A stretch of 64,000 nt of DNA from Verticillium longisporum. Its lineage: Eukaryota > Ascomycota > Sordariomycetes > Glomerellales > Plectosphaerellaceae. Below, piece after piece: positions 21,296 through 34,100 of this stretch. The translations under genes were made by a program, and so were the position numbers. Below the pieces are notes generated by a model, which was not told the DNA's origin, did not search any database, and saw only the letters and a program-made list of their open reading frames with translations. Position 1 is the stretch's first letter. Each line of letters begins with the position of its first letter. The stretch is from positions 2,046,001 through 2,110,000 of the forward strand of contig JAETXT010000006.1 of NCBI GenBank assembly GCA_019188255.1. The letters are read 5' to 3'.

Positions 21296-24200
21296 GATTG
21301 AGAAGTGTGCAAGTGTATCATATGGAGGGGTGACATTCGGGAGATCGATGGGTGAGGGTTCCTTTGGCGGTGCCCAGCGGCGCGAATGGTGACGCCTTGG
21401 GTTGTGAGCGTAGGAAACTGTGGAGATCGCGCTTGAGACGCGAGATCAGTATCGGACATGGCGCGGATGAGACGCATAGTCACGTGACAAGAGGACGAGG
21501 CTCGTTCTCCACCTCGCTGTGATTGGCACCAACGGTAGGCATGAACAGAGTTCAACCATCGGCATCCCATGAGACGGCCAAGCAATGCTATGCATACAGG
21601 CAGGGCCAAAAAGCTGTTTCATCGTCTGAAGAGCACGAAGCCATTGACAGCGGCTGGCTTACCGTCCCGACTCTTCCGATGCTGCCATGCAAAGAAAGCC
21701 CTTGCCGGCTCAGATTGACCTGGCCCTCAACCGAAATCACAGTACCTTGGCAAGCTTGGTAAGATGGCAAACGAAAAAGGGGCCCGACCGCCTCGGGCCA
21801 TCAGTAGACAGATACATACTGTACGTGGCACGGCCCCCCTTTCGAGCACAACCCCCATCCTCGCAGGCGGGACTGCTTGGCAGGCCGGGGCATCCTTCAC
21901 GTGGATCATCCTCGACGAAACATGCGGCCAATCGAAGGACCTCACCGCCAGTCCGCTCCGAGGAGTCGTAGAAACATTTCCCATCGCGAGCGATGGGAGA
22001 GCGCCGTCCCATGAGTATACATGTAGGACCTGCTGCATGGTGGTGCGAGGTGTTGTCCCCTTCGAGAACATGATCCCGTTCACGAGAGGAGAATTATGGA
22101 TTAGCGTCGCGCACGGGCTCATCTATTGCATGCGATGGCAGACAGAGGGCGGGGGATGGCGTGTTCAGGGTCGTCTTCTTGAGCCACTGCTGCTGATGCA
22201 AGCAAGCGGCGTGCTTTTCAAATGGTTATGGGCAGGCCTTGACTCTGGCCGGTACATGTACATGTGAACGACGTGGGTCACATATTGTCCAGCATCGCGG
22301 CATATTAGCTGCTCGGAAGTAACAGTCTTTAAGTGTGTCATCGAGTGTTCCCCGCGTGCTGGACCTCCAACATGCTGCGCGGAAGCTTCCGGCTAAGCAG
22401 TCTGCAGTGTAACACGATTTTCTTTCCCTAACCGAATGTATGAGTTTTACTGGATCGCCTCGCCTGTTCATGACAGCGACAAGCGAGCAGTACAAGTCGC
22501 TTGTCTGGCTGTCGTCACAACGTGATTGACGGAGAAAGGAGGGAAGGGGGAACAGACGTGCTGGGTGGACATGAGGACGATGTATGGACTTGTGTGTCAC
22601 CGAATGTGTTCTGCAACGAGGCACAAGCATTCTTTGTCGCCGAGTCCTCATGTGGATGACCAGCAAGTGCCACGCAGGGCTGAGACAAAACCAGTCGTCT
22701 GGTAGTTGCATCCCTCGCCATCTCGTGTTGCGCCGCAGATGGAATGCAGATGACAGACAGCCAGCTGAGTCTGGTCTCGGCTGTACTACACACATGCGAT
22801 GAAATGACAAAGAGAGCGGGGTTGTAGGTGTCGATGCTCGTAGAAGAAGTGGGAGCTAAGCAAATGAGCGTCGCACGGTTTTAGGACTGCCCTCGGCCGT
22901 CAGTGGTAGCGCCTTTCTCCAGACACATTTTCTGCCTTTGTCACCGGCTAGGGAGACACTATTGAGAAAAGCTGAGAAAACAATCACGTTCCGCATCTTC
23001 GGCGGTCTCACCTTCTTATGGAACCTCGCAATCTCGCGGGTCACTCCAGAACTCCGAGTGGTGTTCATGGTGCGGCGCTAGAATAAAAGTATCCTTTCTC
23101 GATGCATATGGCTTCGGCACTGGAGTACGTCGAGTCCTTTGACGATGGGATGGCAGAAAACCCGCCTGAATCATGACCGACCAACAAAGGCTGGTACGCT
23201 GTTGGAAGACGAAACGCGTGAAGCTTTGGTCCAGACAACGGCCGCAGGAGCCGCATGATTTCCCGAGCTTCCCCATGTCGCTTCTCTGGTCGGGATGAAA
23301 AGCGGCCGGGAAACGCTCACGCTCTTAGTGTCCAGCGTTTTTGTCTCGCGGTCGCCTCGAAAGGGGACCCCGGCCTTGTGCTTGAAATCCCAACTGGGGT
23401 CTTCAAGGTCGATCCTCGTTACGCTCGCTCGTCGGTCCAACGTCTCGCAACGTACCTGCGCGGCGGGACATGGGGAAAGACTGCACGAGACACGTAGCAC
23501 CGAGCACTCTGTGAGACGGTATATTGCTTCTTGTGTCCACAGAGAAGAGTCAACCCACCCTCCTTTCCTCGAACTCTGCACATTTTCGCTCCACATCTTG
23601 CCTTTTCACAGCGATGCGCCCCCTCAGCAGGCGCCTGCCACGCTGGGCGCCATCGCAAAGGCGCATTCGCAGCACATGCAGGAGGCACCATTCAACGGCC
23701 CGACGTTGGGCTCGAAATGCAGGCACCCAATACGTGTCTGCTCACGAGCAGCGGCAGCACTCGCGACGGGAGTCTTGTCCTTTGCATACAAGAAGACGCC
23801 TGATTGGGTCGATCTGAAGGGTGTCTGTCGCCTGCGGAGCGGAGTGTGTGGGTTGGCGTCTGCGTGTGGTGTGGTGTGGCGTGGTACGGTATGGTGCGCC
23901 CCCGGCATCACACTCAGGGGCGCTCGTGTGGTGTGCCCCTGAAATGAAGAACTCTTTTCTGTTTCTCTTTGTGTTCTGGGAGACAGGTCGTGGGTCCTTT
24001 CCCCTCCCTTTCCAGCAGACACGGCACAATGTGGTATTTCTGGGGGGACGCAATGCGACATAGCTTAAGTCATGATCATGGAGATCGCTGGCCGTCGTTG
24101 CTGGGAGGCCTCGGTAGTGTGACTTTGGCCAGGCCTTTTTGTTCTTCTCCGACCGTTCTTCTGCAGATGCATCGTCGGTGCTAGCTGGCGAGGTAGATCG

Positions 24201-24483
24201 GACGGACGCCGTGGCGAGCTGCGTGCCAATGATTGCTGACAGGAGAGAAGATGGGATGGGATGGGACGAATACCTTACCTAGCGAAGAGGGCGAGGGGAC
24301 TTCTGGAGACAACGCGTGTGGTGGACGCTGGCACCCAGAGCCAAGTACCAGCAGGTGCCGGGCATGAAGGTTGGGTCGCTTCCATGATGGCGGGTGTGCT
24401 TCCCCGAACGGCCAGTCGTGCTCGCTGTATCCGATGGCACTGGCGCACGCTGGCACTTGCACCTGGACCCTGCTGCACGCGCT
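21296..24483. other. 3.2-kb region with no recognisable gene
   Basis: Neither strand shows a supported coding sequence between the EME1 start and the GC-rich leader of the kinesin gene. A GT-rich stretch (GTGTGGTGTGG type) lies near 23,865-23,915 and three ATGGG copies near 24,250-24,265. Confidence 0.4.
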
Positions 24484-24512
24484 TGCTGGGATTGCTGGGA
24501 TTGCTGGGATTG
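24484..24512 (+). repeat. short tandem repeat, period 9
   Basis: About three perfect copies of ATTGCTGGG are in tandem within a Leu/Cys-codon-like GC-rich region upstream of the kinesin gene. No function is evident. Confidence 0.7.
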
Positions 24513-25869
24513 CGCTCGGCAGCCTAGTGCGTGGCAGGGCGTTCCCTTCCTCATGCAGCGGCACAAGACCCAGTCGGCGAGAGGGAGTCAAGCCAGGAGG
24601 CTGCAAGTGTTGCTCTTGCTCCTGCCAGCTGCAAATGTTGCTCCTGCCAGCACTGCGAAGACTCAAGAGAAACGGCAGGATGGAGGGGCGCAAGGAGGCG
24701 TTCCTTGCGCCTTCCCTTTCTCGTCGCCCAGGCCACCAGGTACCAGGCAGACCGCCCAAAGGAGCCTGCTGCACCTGGTCCTCAAGTATCGTTTCGGTGA
24801 CGGTGAAAAGGTACTGTAGCAGCCTCGTCTGTTTGTTCTTCCACCCACCGCCTCCTCCTCTTTTTGGATAGCGAGGCCAATATTGTACCACCTGTCAACT
24901 GACAGCTTCGTCCGTCTCCTCCTCCAATCTCCCGTTGCGCCAGTCCGGTGAAGCATCGCTCTGGGAGAACCCAGTCACTCAGCGGCTCCTACGCCCGTGA
25001 TCGCTACTATCAACGACCGTGCGACACCAAAACAGAGCAAATCAGTGATCACGCCGTTTGAGAAGCGACGAAACGGGGCGAAGCCAGGGCCCCCGAGTCC
25101 AGCAAACACTGGCCAGAGAACAGGCACCAAACAGGGCCCCGAACAGGCCCATCACCAGCCTCCGACCTTGGGCGCAGGGGCATCCTCCAATCACCACCCC
25201 TCCGCAACGCGCATCCAATTTGCCAGACCCTAGTCAACGAGCACCACCACCCACCCAAATAAACACAGGCTTGTGTCCGCCCAGTCCGCTCTCCCATCTC
25301 ATACACCAACCTACCTATCTGGCTGGTCCTGTCCTGTGCTTCTGTCAGGCTTGTCAGTAGCCTGTCCGAGCCCGAACTGGATTTCGAATCCCCTATTTCG
25401 CCCCCCACCCCCCGAAGGAGCAACCCTTTTGCTACCTACCAACTGGCACCCGTCTGAGCCCGCGACCCGCGACTTGATCTCTCATCTCCCATCCCCCTAC
25501 CCTCTCTCACACACAACACACCCTGGGGGTTCTCAATGCCGCCCGTCATTGTGTCGCCCAGTCTTTCGCGTTTATGAAGACGAGCACCAGCAACAGCACG
25601 AGCACCTAGTACGAGATCCAAAGCTGTGCCGTCCACTCCCTCGAGGCACCGGCAGCCGGCACAGGCACAAAAAAAAAAACCACCCGGCCCGCGGGGCTCG
25701 CGAGACATAAACACCCCCCAATCCATCCACCCCGAGACACTCGCATAACCCGACCTCCAATCCTGCGAGTGACACACGGTACTCGCACGCCTGCTCTCGC
25801 CTGGCCTCGCGTGCCGACCCGTACAAGAGTGCAGTGGCAGCACCCCTCGCCTCGCCACAGCTTCTCGCC
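24513..25869. other. kinesin upstream region
   Basis: This is C-rich, repeat-poor sequence leading to the kinesin start. The last several hundred bases are CT/CA-rich, as in fungal promoters and 5' leaders. I support no gene here. Confidence 0.4.
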
Positions 25870-28800
25870 ATGGCCACTCCACCGCGCGCTTCACCTGGGA
25901 ATCTTCCCCAGCGACCCATGAGCGCCATGGTGCGACCCGCTCCACGCAGCAACAGCCGTATGAGCATGAGCAGCAAAGCCGGCGGCGGACCAGGAGGTGG
26001 TGGCGGCGGAGGAAGCAGAGCTTCTGACGAGGATGGCCGCACAGCTGTGCGCGTGGGTAAGTCAAGCCTTCCTTTTTCTTTCCAACCCGGTCCTGCCTTC
26101 TGCCTCCTTTTCTTGCTGCTGCAATAGTGGAACATTCTCTGACCAACGCATCCTGCAGCCGTTCGAGTTCGCCCGCCCCTGAAGCCCACCGACCCGGGCT
26201 TCGAGCTCATTCCCCAACGATTCCAACGCTCCATGGTCCAAGTGACATCAGATACAAACGTCGCCATCGATTCCCCCCAGGGCAAGAAACTCTTCGTCTT
26301 CGACCGCGTCTTCGGCTCCGACACGAGCCAAGAGGGTGTTTGGGAGTGCCTGACCGACTGTGTCAATGCCTTTATCCAAGGCTACAACGTCTCGCTGTTA
26401 GCCTACGGCCAGTCTGGCGCTGGCAAGTCCTACACTATGGGAACGTCGGGACCTTTGGAGCAGAGCGACCCCGAAGTTATGGGCGTCATCCCTCGAGCTG
26501 CCACGGCTCTTTTCGACAAGCTCGAGGGCCCGAGAAAACAGGCGAACCGAGGATCCATGTCACAACTCCGAACGCCACATCGATATTCTGCGCAAGGCGC
26601 TTCTGGCAGCGCAGACAAGAATTGGCAATTAAAGGCGACATACGTCGAGATTTACAACGAGCAACTCCGCGATTTGCTCATCCCCGATCACGTCCCGCAA
26701 CACGAGCGAGTCAACGTGACGATTCGTGAGGACGTCAAGGGAAACATCCTCCTGACAGGCCTGCGCCAGGTGGACATCAACTCCGTCGAAGACCTGATGG
26801 CTGCCTTGAACTTTGGCTCGACCTTGCGCCAGACGGACGCAACAGCTATCAACGCTAGGTCCTCGCGATCCCACGCAGTTTTCAGTCTGAACCTGGTGCA
26901 GCGCAAGGGGGCCTACATAACCCACAGGGCGCTGACAAGCGTTTCTCCATGCCAGTTGAGGCCATGACTGGTAATGAGAGCTGGGTGACGACCGACAGCA
27001 AGCTGCATTTTGTTGACCTGGCGGGCAGTGAGCGGCTGAAGAACACCGGCGCTCAAGGTGAGCGTGCCAAGGAGGGCATCTCCATCAACGGCGGACTAGC
27101 CGCGCTCGGCAAGGTCATCTCGCAGCTTTCGTCGCGGAACGCCGGATCGCACGTGTCTTACCGTGATTCGAGACTGACCCGGTTGCTTCAAGATTCTCTT
27201 GGGGGGAACGCAGTGACTTACATGATTGCCTGCGTCACCCCAGCCGAATTCCACCTCAGCGAGACGCTAAACACAGTCCAGTACGCGCAGAGGGCCCGAG
27301 CCATCCAGAGCAAACCGCGCATCCAACAGGTGGAGGAGGGCGACAAGCAGGCCATCATTGACAGGCTCAAGGCAGAGGTGACCTTCCTGCGCGACCAAAT
27401 CCGCAATGCTGAGCGGGGTGGCGGCGACCGGCGCACACCCGCTACTGAAGGTGGGAGGTCCGAGCGGCAGAACGAGCGGGAGACCGAACTCCAGAACCAA
27501 TTGCTGGACGTCCAAGAGACCTACACTACCCTGAGTCAGCGACACGCGAAGCTTATCGCTGAAATGGCCAAGGCTAGGGACGCTGAGCAGGCGGACAATG
27601 AGGAGAATGACGATGCGCTCGGGGACAGTGCCACGGAACGCCTGAATCGCTCCAACTCCTTCGCCCAAGCTGTCGAGCAGGTTGTACTCGAGTACGAAAA
27701 GACGATCCGATCCCTCGAGCAATCACTGTCTAGTACCCGCGGCACTCTGTCGAGCACAGAGACGAACTTGTTGGAAAAGGAGACCAAGTGCGCTTACGTC
27801 GAGACGATCAACACCCAGCTCCAGGCCCGGCTCCAGAAGTTGATGGATCGAGAGGCCAGCACTGAAAACTACCTGCACGACCTGGAGGCCAAACTTGACG
27901 GCCACACCTCGGGCGAGGAGAAGAACGCAACGATTATCATTGAGCTGCGAAAGGAAATCTCGCGCGTCCGCGAGAATGAAGCGTCCTGCGAAGACTACAT
28001 CTCGACGTTGGAGGAGCGCCTGGCCGAGGCGGACCAAGATGCGGAGCTGATGCAACGTGAGATCGACCGCCTGGAACAGGTTATCGAGCGCCAGCGAAGT
28101 CTAGGAAAGCTCGATTCTCTGCTTTATGAGCTAGATCACATCCAGAGCGACAACAAGGTGCCAGAGCCTCAGGCAGAGACTGCGAACGGTGTCGGGCATC
28201 GTCGCCAATTTACCAACCACTCGCGAAGCCAGTCCCACGTTAGTCGTGTCAGCCACCAAGACGCCATTCCCGAGATCGAAGAGGAGGAGAGCCAGGTTGA
28301 CGACGACGTCGACGCCAAGACGATCGAAAATGCCAAGGACACCTCCGAAGATGAAACGCCTCGTGCTGAGCACGACGGCCTCAAAGCGGAGTATGACGAC
28401 TACTCACCACCCAGCCCTGCTCAGACCAAATTTGTGGCGGATAAGCTTGAAAATGTGACACAAGAGCTCTTTGATCTTCGCGTGGAACATGAAAGCACCG
28501 TCAACGAATACAGTCTTCTTCACTCTCGCTACGAGGAGGCTGTCCGCGCTCTCAGGGAGCTGCAGGATACCGTCGACGAATCACGACACCCCCACCGCAA
28601 CGTTCGCGACTCCGTTCTGTCGGTTGTATCACCAACGGAGACCAGACCATCATCCTTCACGTCCGATGCGCGATCCAACGACCACAAAGAGCACGGGCAG
28701 TACGCATCTTCGCGCTCCTTGTCCTCGGAGCTTTCCTCTGCCATGGATTCCCCGACAACTGTCGACACCTCTGATCTCGACGCTGAGACGGCCACTCTGA

Positions 28801-31430
28801 AGCCTCAGTCCGAATTTCTGCCGGAGACCGAAACAGAGCCGGTGCCTGAAAGGTCCGATATCCAGGTCGAGGACCATGCCGAGACGACGAGCATCAAGAG
28901 CGACATCGAACCAAAGATGACTGCAACCGACTCGACACAACAGGATCTCCTGAATACAGAACTGGCCCGGCTGAAGACCCTGTCTGCGGAAAAGGAGGCT
29001 GCAGAGAAGGAGTTGGCTGACAAGTATGCGCAACTTGAGCAGAAGCATCAAGATGCTCTAGACATGGTAGAGGAGCTCAAGACAGAAGTCGCCCAGGCCA
29101 AGGCTGCCGAGGCTACATCCCCGAGGGCCAGCCATCCCGTCATCCGCCGCAAGTCGAGCCAGAACGTCATGATCATTGACCGCGCCCACCGCTCATTCGC
29201 CTCGCTCCGAAATATTGCAACAGAGAACTTTGAATCCCAGCCGGATGTCATGCAGAACTTTGAGCTGAACCTCAACTCTGCCATACATGAGTTGCATGCT
29301 CGATCAGAGAGGATTCAAGAGCTGGAGGCTGGTGTTGCCGCGGCAAAGAGGGAGATGGAGACTAAGATGACCATCATCTCCGGCCTGACGCGAGAGCGGT
29401 CCAGCTTGAAGGCCTCGCCCATGGACATGTCTGTTGTGTCCACGCTCAAGAATCAGTTGGAGAGGAACGAGTCACAGATGAAGGAGATGAGAGAGGCGCA
29501 CAGCGCTAGCGAGAGGGAGCTGCATGCCGAAATTGAAGCACTTCGCGCCGCTGTTAAAGACGCTCCTGCGACATCAGCTCCGACTGTCTCTGACGCATCG
29601 GAGGCCGAGACAACCCGACAAGTCGTAGGAGACGACACTGAGGCAGACTCGTCCGAACAACAACCCCTCTCTACCGACACGGAGCGCAAGCTCAAGAGCC
29701 TTCAGGTAGAGCTGAGCAACTGGGAGACAAAGCATAAGACTGCCTTGGACGCGATGCAACAGACAGAAGCACAGATGAAGAAGACGATTGAAGATCTGGA
29801 GAGCCAAATCGCGACCATCAATTCTAAGGCTACCGCACGAACGGATGCAGCGAGTGACGACGAAACGTTGGAGGCAGACGAAAAGCACCAAAGCTTGCTC
29901 AAGAGTCTTCGTGACGAGGTTGACGAGTACAAGTCGATCATTAGCACCAATGCTATCAAGGTGGCGGATCTTGAGACAGCCCATTCAGCTACCAAAGCCG
30001 AGTTAGAAGAGGCCATCAAGACGCGTGATCTGCACGAGAGTCAGTCCAACACCCACAAGCAGCTCATGGAAAACCTCGAGAAGCAGATTGCCGCGCACGA
30101 GCAAGCGTTGAAGACCCACCAAGATGGCATGCAGCTTCTCAAGGACAACCATGCCAGAGATCTCGAGGAATTGAAGCAGGTCGAGCAGAAGGGCTACGAG
30201 GAGCAGGTGGCTGTGCTTATGAGCGAGCAAGCTGAGAACATCCGGGTTCTGGAGTGCGAGCTTGACGACGCCCGCGAGGATCTCATGAAGGTTGCCACCC
30301 AGGTCGCGTTTGCTCTCGGACTCGACGTTAGTGTCGAGAAGATCACAGAACGCATCGATGATCTGATTGCTGATCAAAAGGCGCTTGCGGAGGAGCAAAA
30401 GAAGACGGGAGACCTGGAGCGACAGGTTTCCGAATTGACAGCCATCAACGAGAGCGCCGTGCGCGATCTTGAGCAAGTCAAGGCAACCTTGTCTGATCTT
30501 CTCACTGCCAAGGGTGAGACTATGAGCATCCAGGGCTCTGTTACCGAGCAGATGTCTGCCCTGCGTAAGAAGATGGCCGACCTTGACTCGAGGAACAACA
30601 AGAACTCGCGTCTTGTCGAGGAGCTGGAAGACCAACTTCAGTCAAACTTTGACCAGGCTCAGATCACCAACAACCGTCTTTCAGTCTTGCAGACCGAACG
30701 CCAAGCCCAGCTTGAGGAAGCCACTGCCGCAAAGACCAGGATCGAGTCAGAGATGGACCGTCTCCGCGCCGAATACCATGCTCTCCAGGTGAGACTGACT
30801 TCACCATGCACACGAAGAAAGAAATCATGCTAACAAGTGCTGTAGAACAAATACGATGAAGTTGCCACGGCCTCCGGCCAGCAGCCCCAGAGGGCCAACT
30901 CCCTAACGAACAGCAACCTCCGCAAGAGTGCTTCCGTCGCATCTCTGCCATCGCCGCCTCCCGCGATCCCCCTCCCTCCTCTGCCCGGATCCAACGCCCA
31001 GACCAGCCCGACAGTACCCAACACGCCTACTGGTGGACGGCCAGGCAGCAAGGACCACATGGGATCTCTCAACCAGATTCAACAAGACCAGGAGGCTCGC
31101 ATCCAGACAATCGAGAAGCACCTCGACGCCGAGAAGCAACTCACCCAGACGCTCGAGGAAGCTCTTACCGACCTCGAGAAGCAGTCGAACAAGGTCAAGG
31201 CGGACTGCGATGCCTGGCGCAAGCGGTGCCAGCAGCTTGAGGGCGAACTCAAGGAGCTCAAGGACCGTCCCGCTCCCACGCCGCAGCCCGACAACCGGTG
31301 GAGCTTGCACGCGGTCGAGGAGGAGCGCAAGAAGCGACAAGCGGCCGAGGCAGCGCGTGCGCACCTCGAGGAGCGCATGAACGCGATCAACAAGCAAAAG
31401 AAGAAGAAGGGCTCGCTCAACTGCTTCTAG
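25870..31430 (+). CDS. kinesin motor protein, N-terminal motor, kinesin-4-like
   Basis: This is an ATP-driven microtubule motor of about 1800 residues. Exons are 25870-26056, 26159-30788 and 30846-31430. The first intron splits [18 protein letters not shown], giving the motor start. Motifs with rough residue numbers: P-loop [14 protein letters not shown] (~145), switch [13 protein letters not shown] (~292), switch [15 protein letters not shown] (~348), then [20 protein letters not shown] and [14 protein letters not shown]. From about residue 440 to 1600 it is coiled coil with acidic spacers. A Pro/Ser-rich linker follows, then a last coil and a basic tail ending KKKGSLNCF. The frame jumps at a run of five Gs (26,907-26,911); a sixth G gives [20 protein letters not shown] in frame. 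I read this as a sequencing undercall. The kinesin-4/chromokinesin assignment rests on overall look and length. Confidence 0.93.
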
Positions 31431-32208
31431 GCGCGTGGTTGTGGATGCTAGTGGGAGGGGTATGCCGTGGGGACGAGACGTGGCACCGCGACTCTTGGTC
31501 TCCCCTCAAAAGGGAGAAGGTTGTTTCTGATGCCCCGTTGATGACCTTGTCTTTTTGATATCCCATATGTTTGGAGTTTTCCTGTTTGGTCGTTTCACGC
31601 CAAATTTCCCCTTCCCGCGCACCAGTCCCCCCGTCACGACGTGGTGCTTGTACACATCTGTACATTTCCCGCTCTGGCTTGAAGCCGCGAATGAGCCTGT
31701 CTGCCGAGGTGCGGGTCGGAGTTATGATCTTCGGAGGATGGACTGCTTTTGCGTTTACCCCTTCTCGACGATGTTATTTCAAAGTGACTTGGCAGCCGTC
31801 TTAATTTCACGATTGTCCGTTCAGCCCTGGTCCCCGTACTTAGCAGCGGTGTGCGCTTCATTATAGCAACAACGACGGCAACGAGAAACGAGATGCGCGC
31901 TTCATTCTTCTTTTTCTTCGTCTTGTTCTCCTTTTGTGTTTCTGAGCGAAATGAATCTCTAGATTGGAAGCGGGGATGGGTCACCGAGCTGTCGTGGGAG
32001 GGGACGTTTGCCTGTGTTGCTGTCGAGCGGTCACCCGCGAGGGAGATAGATACCACTGTTTCTTGGAAAGAAACGAATGCATTCAATTCCGAGACCATGA
32101 CAGTATTACTCCAAGTGACAAGACGCGAGTGGCCTCGATGGATGATTGGGTAGGGTATATGATGCTTTGCGAACCACTTCTAGACGTGCTTTGAATACCA
32201 TGACATTG
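31431..32208. other. convergent intergenic, no gene seen
   Basis: This is 3' flanking sequence of the kinesin gene. I see no supported ORF. Confidence 0.45.
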
Positions 32209-32240
32209 CCTGCTGCGGCCAGCCTGCTGCGGCCAGCCTG
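32209..32240. repeat. 14-bp tandem repeat next to the alkyltransferase-like stop codon
   Basis: CCTGCTGCGGCCAG occurs twice in perfect tandem with the start of a third copy, immediately downstream of the stop codon at 32,241-32,243. Confidence 0.7.
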
Positions 32241-32743
32241 CTACTGCTCGCCCCCCTCGTCTTCCAACTGCGAGGGCAGATCCTCCGGAAACCACCCATA
32301 GACATCCAGGTCGACGCACAGCTCGCCGAGCCCGCGACGCTGCACGTCCACGCCCTCGGCGCGAAGGGCCTCGGCCTGGGCGGCCGTGCCGTCGCCGCCG
32401 TCGCCGCCGCCGCGCGGGGAGATGAGGCCGCGGGCGGAGATGACGCGCTGCCAGGGGACGTTGGCGGCGTGGAAGGGCAGGGCGGCGGGGGCGGGGGCGG
32501 CGGGCAGGTGACGCAGGGCGGTGCCGACCTGACGTGGGCGTTCGGCTTTGGGGAGGAGGCACGGGGGAAGCGTCAGCGCCAGAGCATCGGGGGGGGCCCG
32601 GTTCTTGAGAGGTGAAGATACGTACGGGTGCCGATTAGGGCGGCGATGTGGCCGTAGGAGGTTACCTTGCCGCGGGGGATCTCCTGGACGGCGGCGTAGA
32701 CGGCGTAGGCGAAGGCTTGGGCTTGTTCGGATTGGCGGGACAT
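32241..32743 (-). CDS. alkyltransferase-like protein (Atl1-type DNA repair)
   Basis: Exons 32626-32743 and 32241-32545, with an 80-nt intron (GTACGT donor), give 140 residues. The fold is the DNA-binding half of O6-alkylguanine-DNA alkyltransferase: FAYAVYAAVQEIPRGKVTSY, GHIAALIGTP, then ERPRQVGTALRHLP. The active-site PCHR motif is replaced by PWQRVISARGLISPRG, so the acceptor Cys is Trp. This is the hallmark of alkyltransferase-like proteins. These bind O6-alkylguanine and hand the lesion to nucleotide-excision repair without removing the alkyl group. The C-terminus is extended and acidic (YGWFPEDLPSQLEDEGGEQ). The Gly/Asp-rich loop after SPRG (GGGDGGDG) is an insertion. It is convergent with the kinesin gene. 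Confidence 0.9.
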
Positions 32744-33595
32744 GGTTGGGGGTTTTGATCGGTGGTTTCGACGGGCGTGAAATTGGTCGCAAGGCTGTCG
32801 AGTTAGAAAGGGAAGTTGCGTGGGTTTAGAGGCTTGCTTGTTGTGCGAACGGTGCGGTGGTTGTAGGTTGCGAGCTGCAAGCCATGTACCTCATGTGAAG
32901 GTGGGTGAGCCGGCCGGTGACATATTCGGTTAGCGGTGGAGGTCATCATTGTCGGCACATATGGCCCCCATTCAAGCTCGTGCCGTCCGTCGCCCATAAC
33001 TTCCACCTCTCGAGCAATGCAAGCTTGGACGGTATAGTAAAGGCAAAAACTGCAGCTATGGCCTGACATGGGCCACTGAACGGGCTCCTTAGCATTTTTC
33101 GAGTGGCCGGGGTTCTTATTGCAACGGAACTGGTGCCGAAAGCCTTGCAATGTCGTCGGCGACACCTGGCGGCGTAACATGAGGTTCATGGCCATGGATA
33201 GCAAGCCTTGGGCGCATCACTTGAAAAGGCTGAAATGCAGGCGGCAGGGCTATGTCAGATGATACACGAAGCGAATATCGGCATTGAAGGAGTTCTCGCT
33301 CGATCCAACAGCATCCCTAACCTATCTTTCCTAGCTGTTATGAATGATGGCCAAGCTCGATGATGCAATCTAGATCGTTGGGAGACGGCCCTCGTCGTGA
33401 ACTGATATTCGACATGAAAGGTGGGAGATTGAGTGGCCTCATCGTATCTACCCTGCATACACTTCATTCGAGCAGCTTTTATTCGCAGTTGGCTTTGCCT
33501 GTTGTTGTTCGCTTTTGCTTTTTGCTGTTCATCATTGCAGTTAGTCGTCTATGTTCGTTATGACTGTTGGTCGTGGCTGTTCTTTATTGATGTTG
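32744..33595. other. intergenic, no gene seen
   Basis: The start of this stretch is the alkyltransferase-like promoter. The rest shows no supported coding sequence. Confidence 0.45.
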
Positions 33596-33705
33596 GCCAA
33601 AGCTGATCTCTGCTCCTGTGATCTTTTGCCTGTTAAGTTATCAGTTGGTAGCCGAAGCTGATCTTTGCTCCCGTGATCTTTTGCCTATTATGTTATTAGT
33701 TGGAA
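33596..33705. repeat. diverged tandem duplication, period 55
   Basis: Two adjacent 55-bp copies start GCCAAAGCTGATC (33,596) and GCCGAAGCTGATC (33,651) and both contain GTGATCTTTTGCCT. Most differences are C/T or A/G transitions, as expected from old duplication, possibly with repeat-induced point mutation. They lie about 175 nt upstream of the CxxC microprotein. Confidence 0.7.
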
Positions 33706-33879
33706 GCTGATACCTCCGCCTTCGTCCCACCGTCACGAACAAACCACAAATTTTTTAAAAGGCGATGCCCAGTACCTCATCATGCAATCTACACTTATCT
33801 CCCAGACTTCATCGATCTTCCATTTCACGTATTACTACATAACATTCAAATCTCATTCACCAAACACTACCTAAGCACC

Positions 33880-33972
33880 ATGCCATCTACAGTTGAACAA
33901 TGCAAGTATTGCGGAATTGGTATGTCAAGCACGCAATATGAGTGCTCCAGCTGCGGGAAGCCGCCCCATTAG
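33880..33972 (+). CDS. putative 30-residue CxxC/CxxC microprotein
   Basis: The ORF reads MPSTVEQCKYCGIGMSSTQY then ECSSCGKPPH. Two CxxC pairs (CKYC and CSSC) 14 residues apart could hold one zinc ion as a minimal zinc ribbon. The leader before the ATG (ACTACCTAAGCACC, preceded by AC/CT-rich sequence and AT-rich DNA) looks like a fungal 5' UTR. No intron is needed. It could also be the first exon of a longer gene or a chance ORF; a GGTATG inside the ORF could be a donor. I know of no named family. Confidence 0.4.
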   Translation: MPSTVEQCKYCGIGMSSTQYECSSCGKPPH

Positions 33973-34100
33973 GCATCCTCGATGGGTGGGTGTATAACCC
34001 TGCAATTACATGAATCAGAAGACTGATATCCCGTATCAGCCACACTATCAGAAGGCTCAAAGAGCCTTCTTAGGGTGTGTGAGGCCAGGAAAACACACAT

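Noticed and set aside
23524..23942. Plus-strand ORFs that resemble a mitochondrial presequence (Arg-rich)
   Set aside because: Three overlapping frames look equally plausible, there is no downstream domain and no clear splice structure.
26897..26928. A 32-nt intron to join the two kinesin frames
   Set aside because: It would remove the conserved VQRK segment and is too short; the G-run undercall explains the break better.
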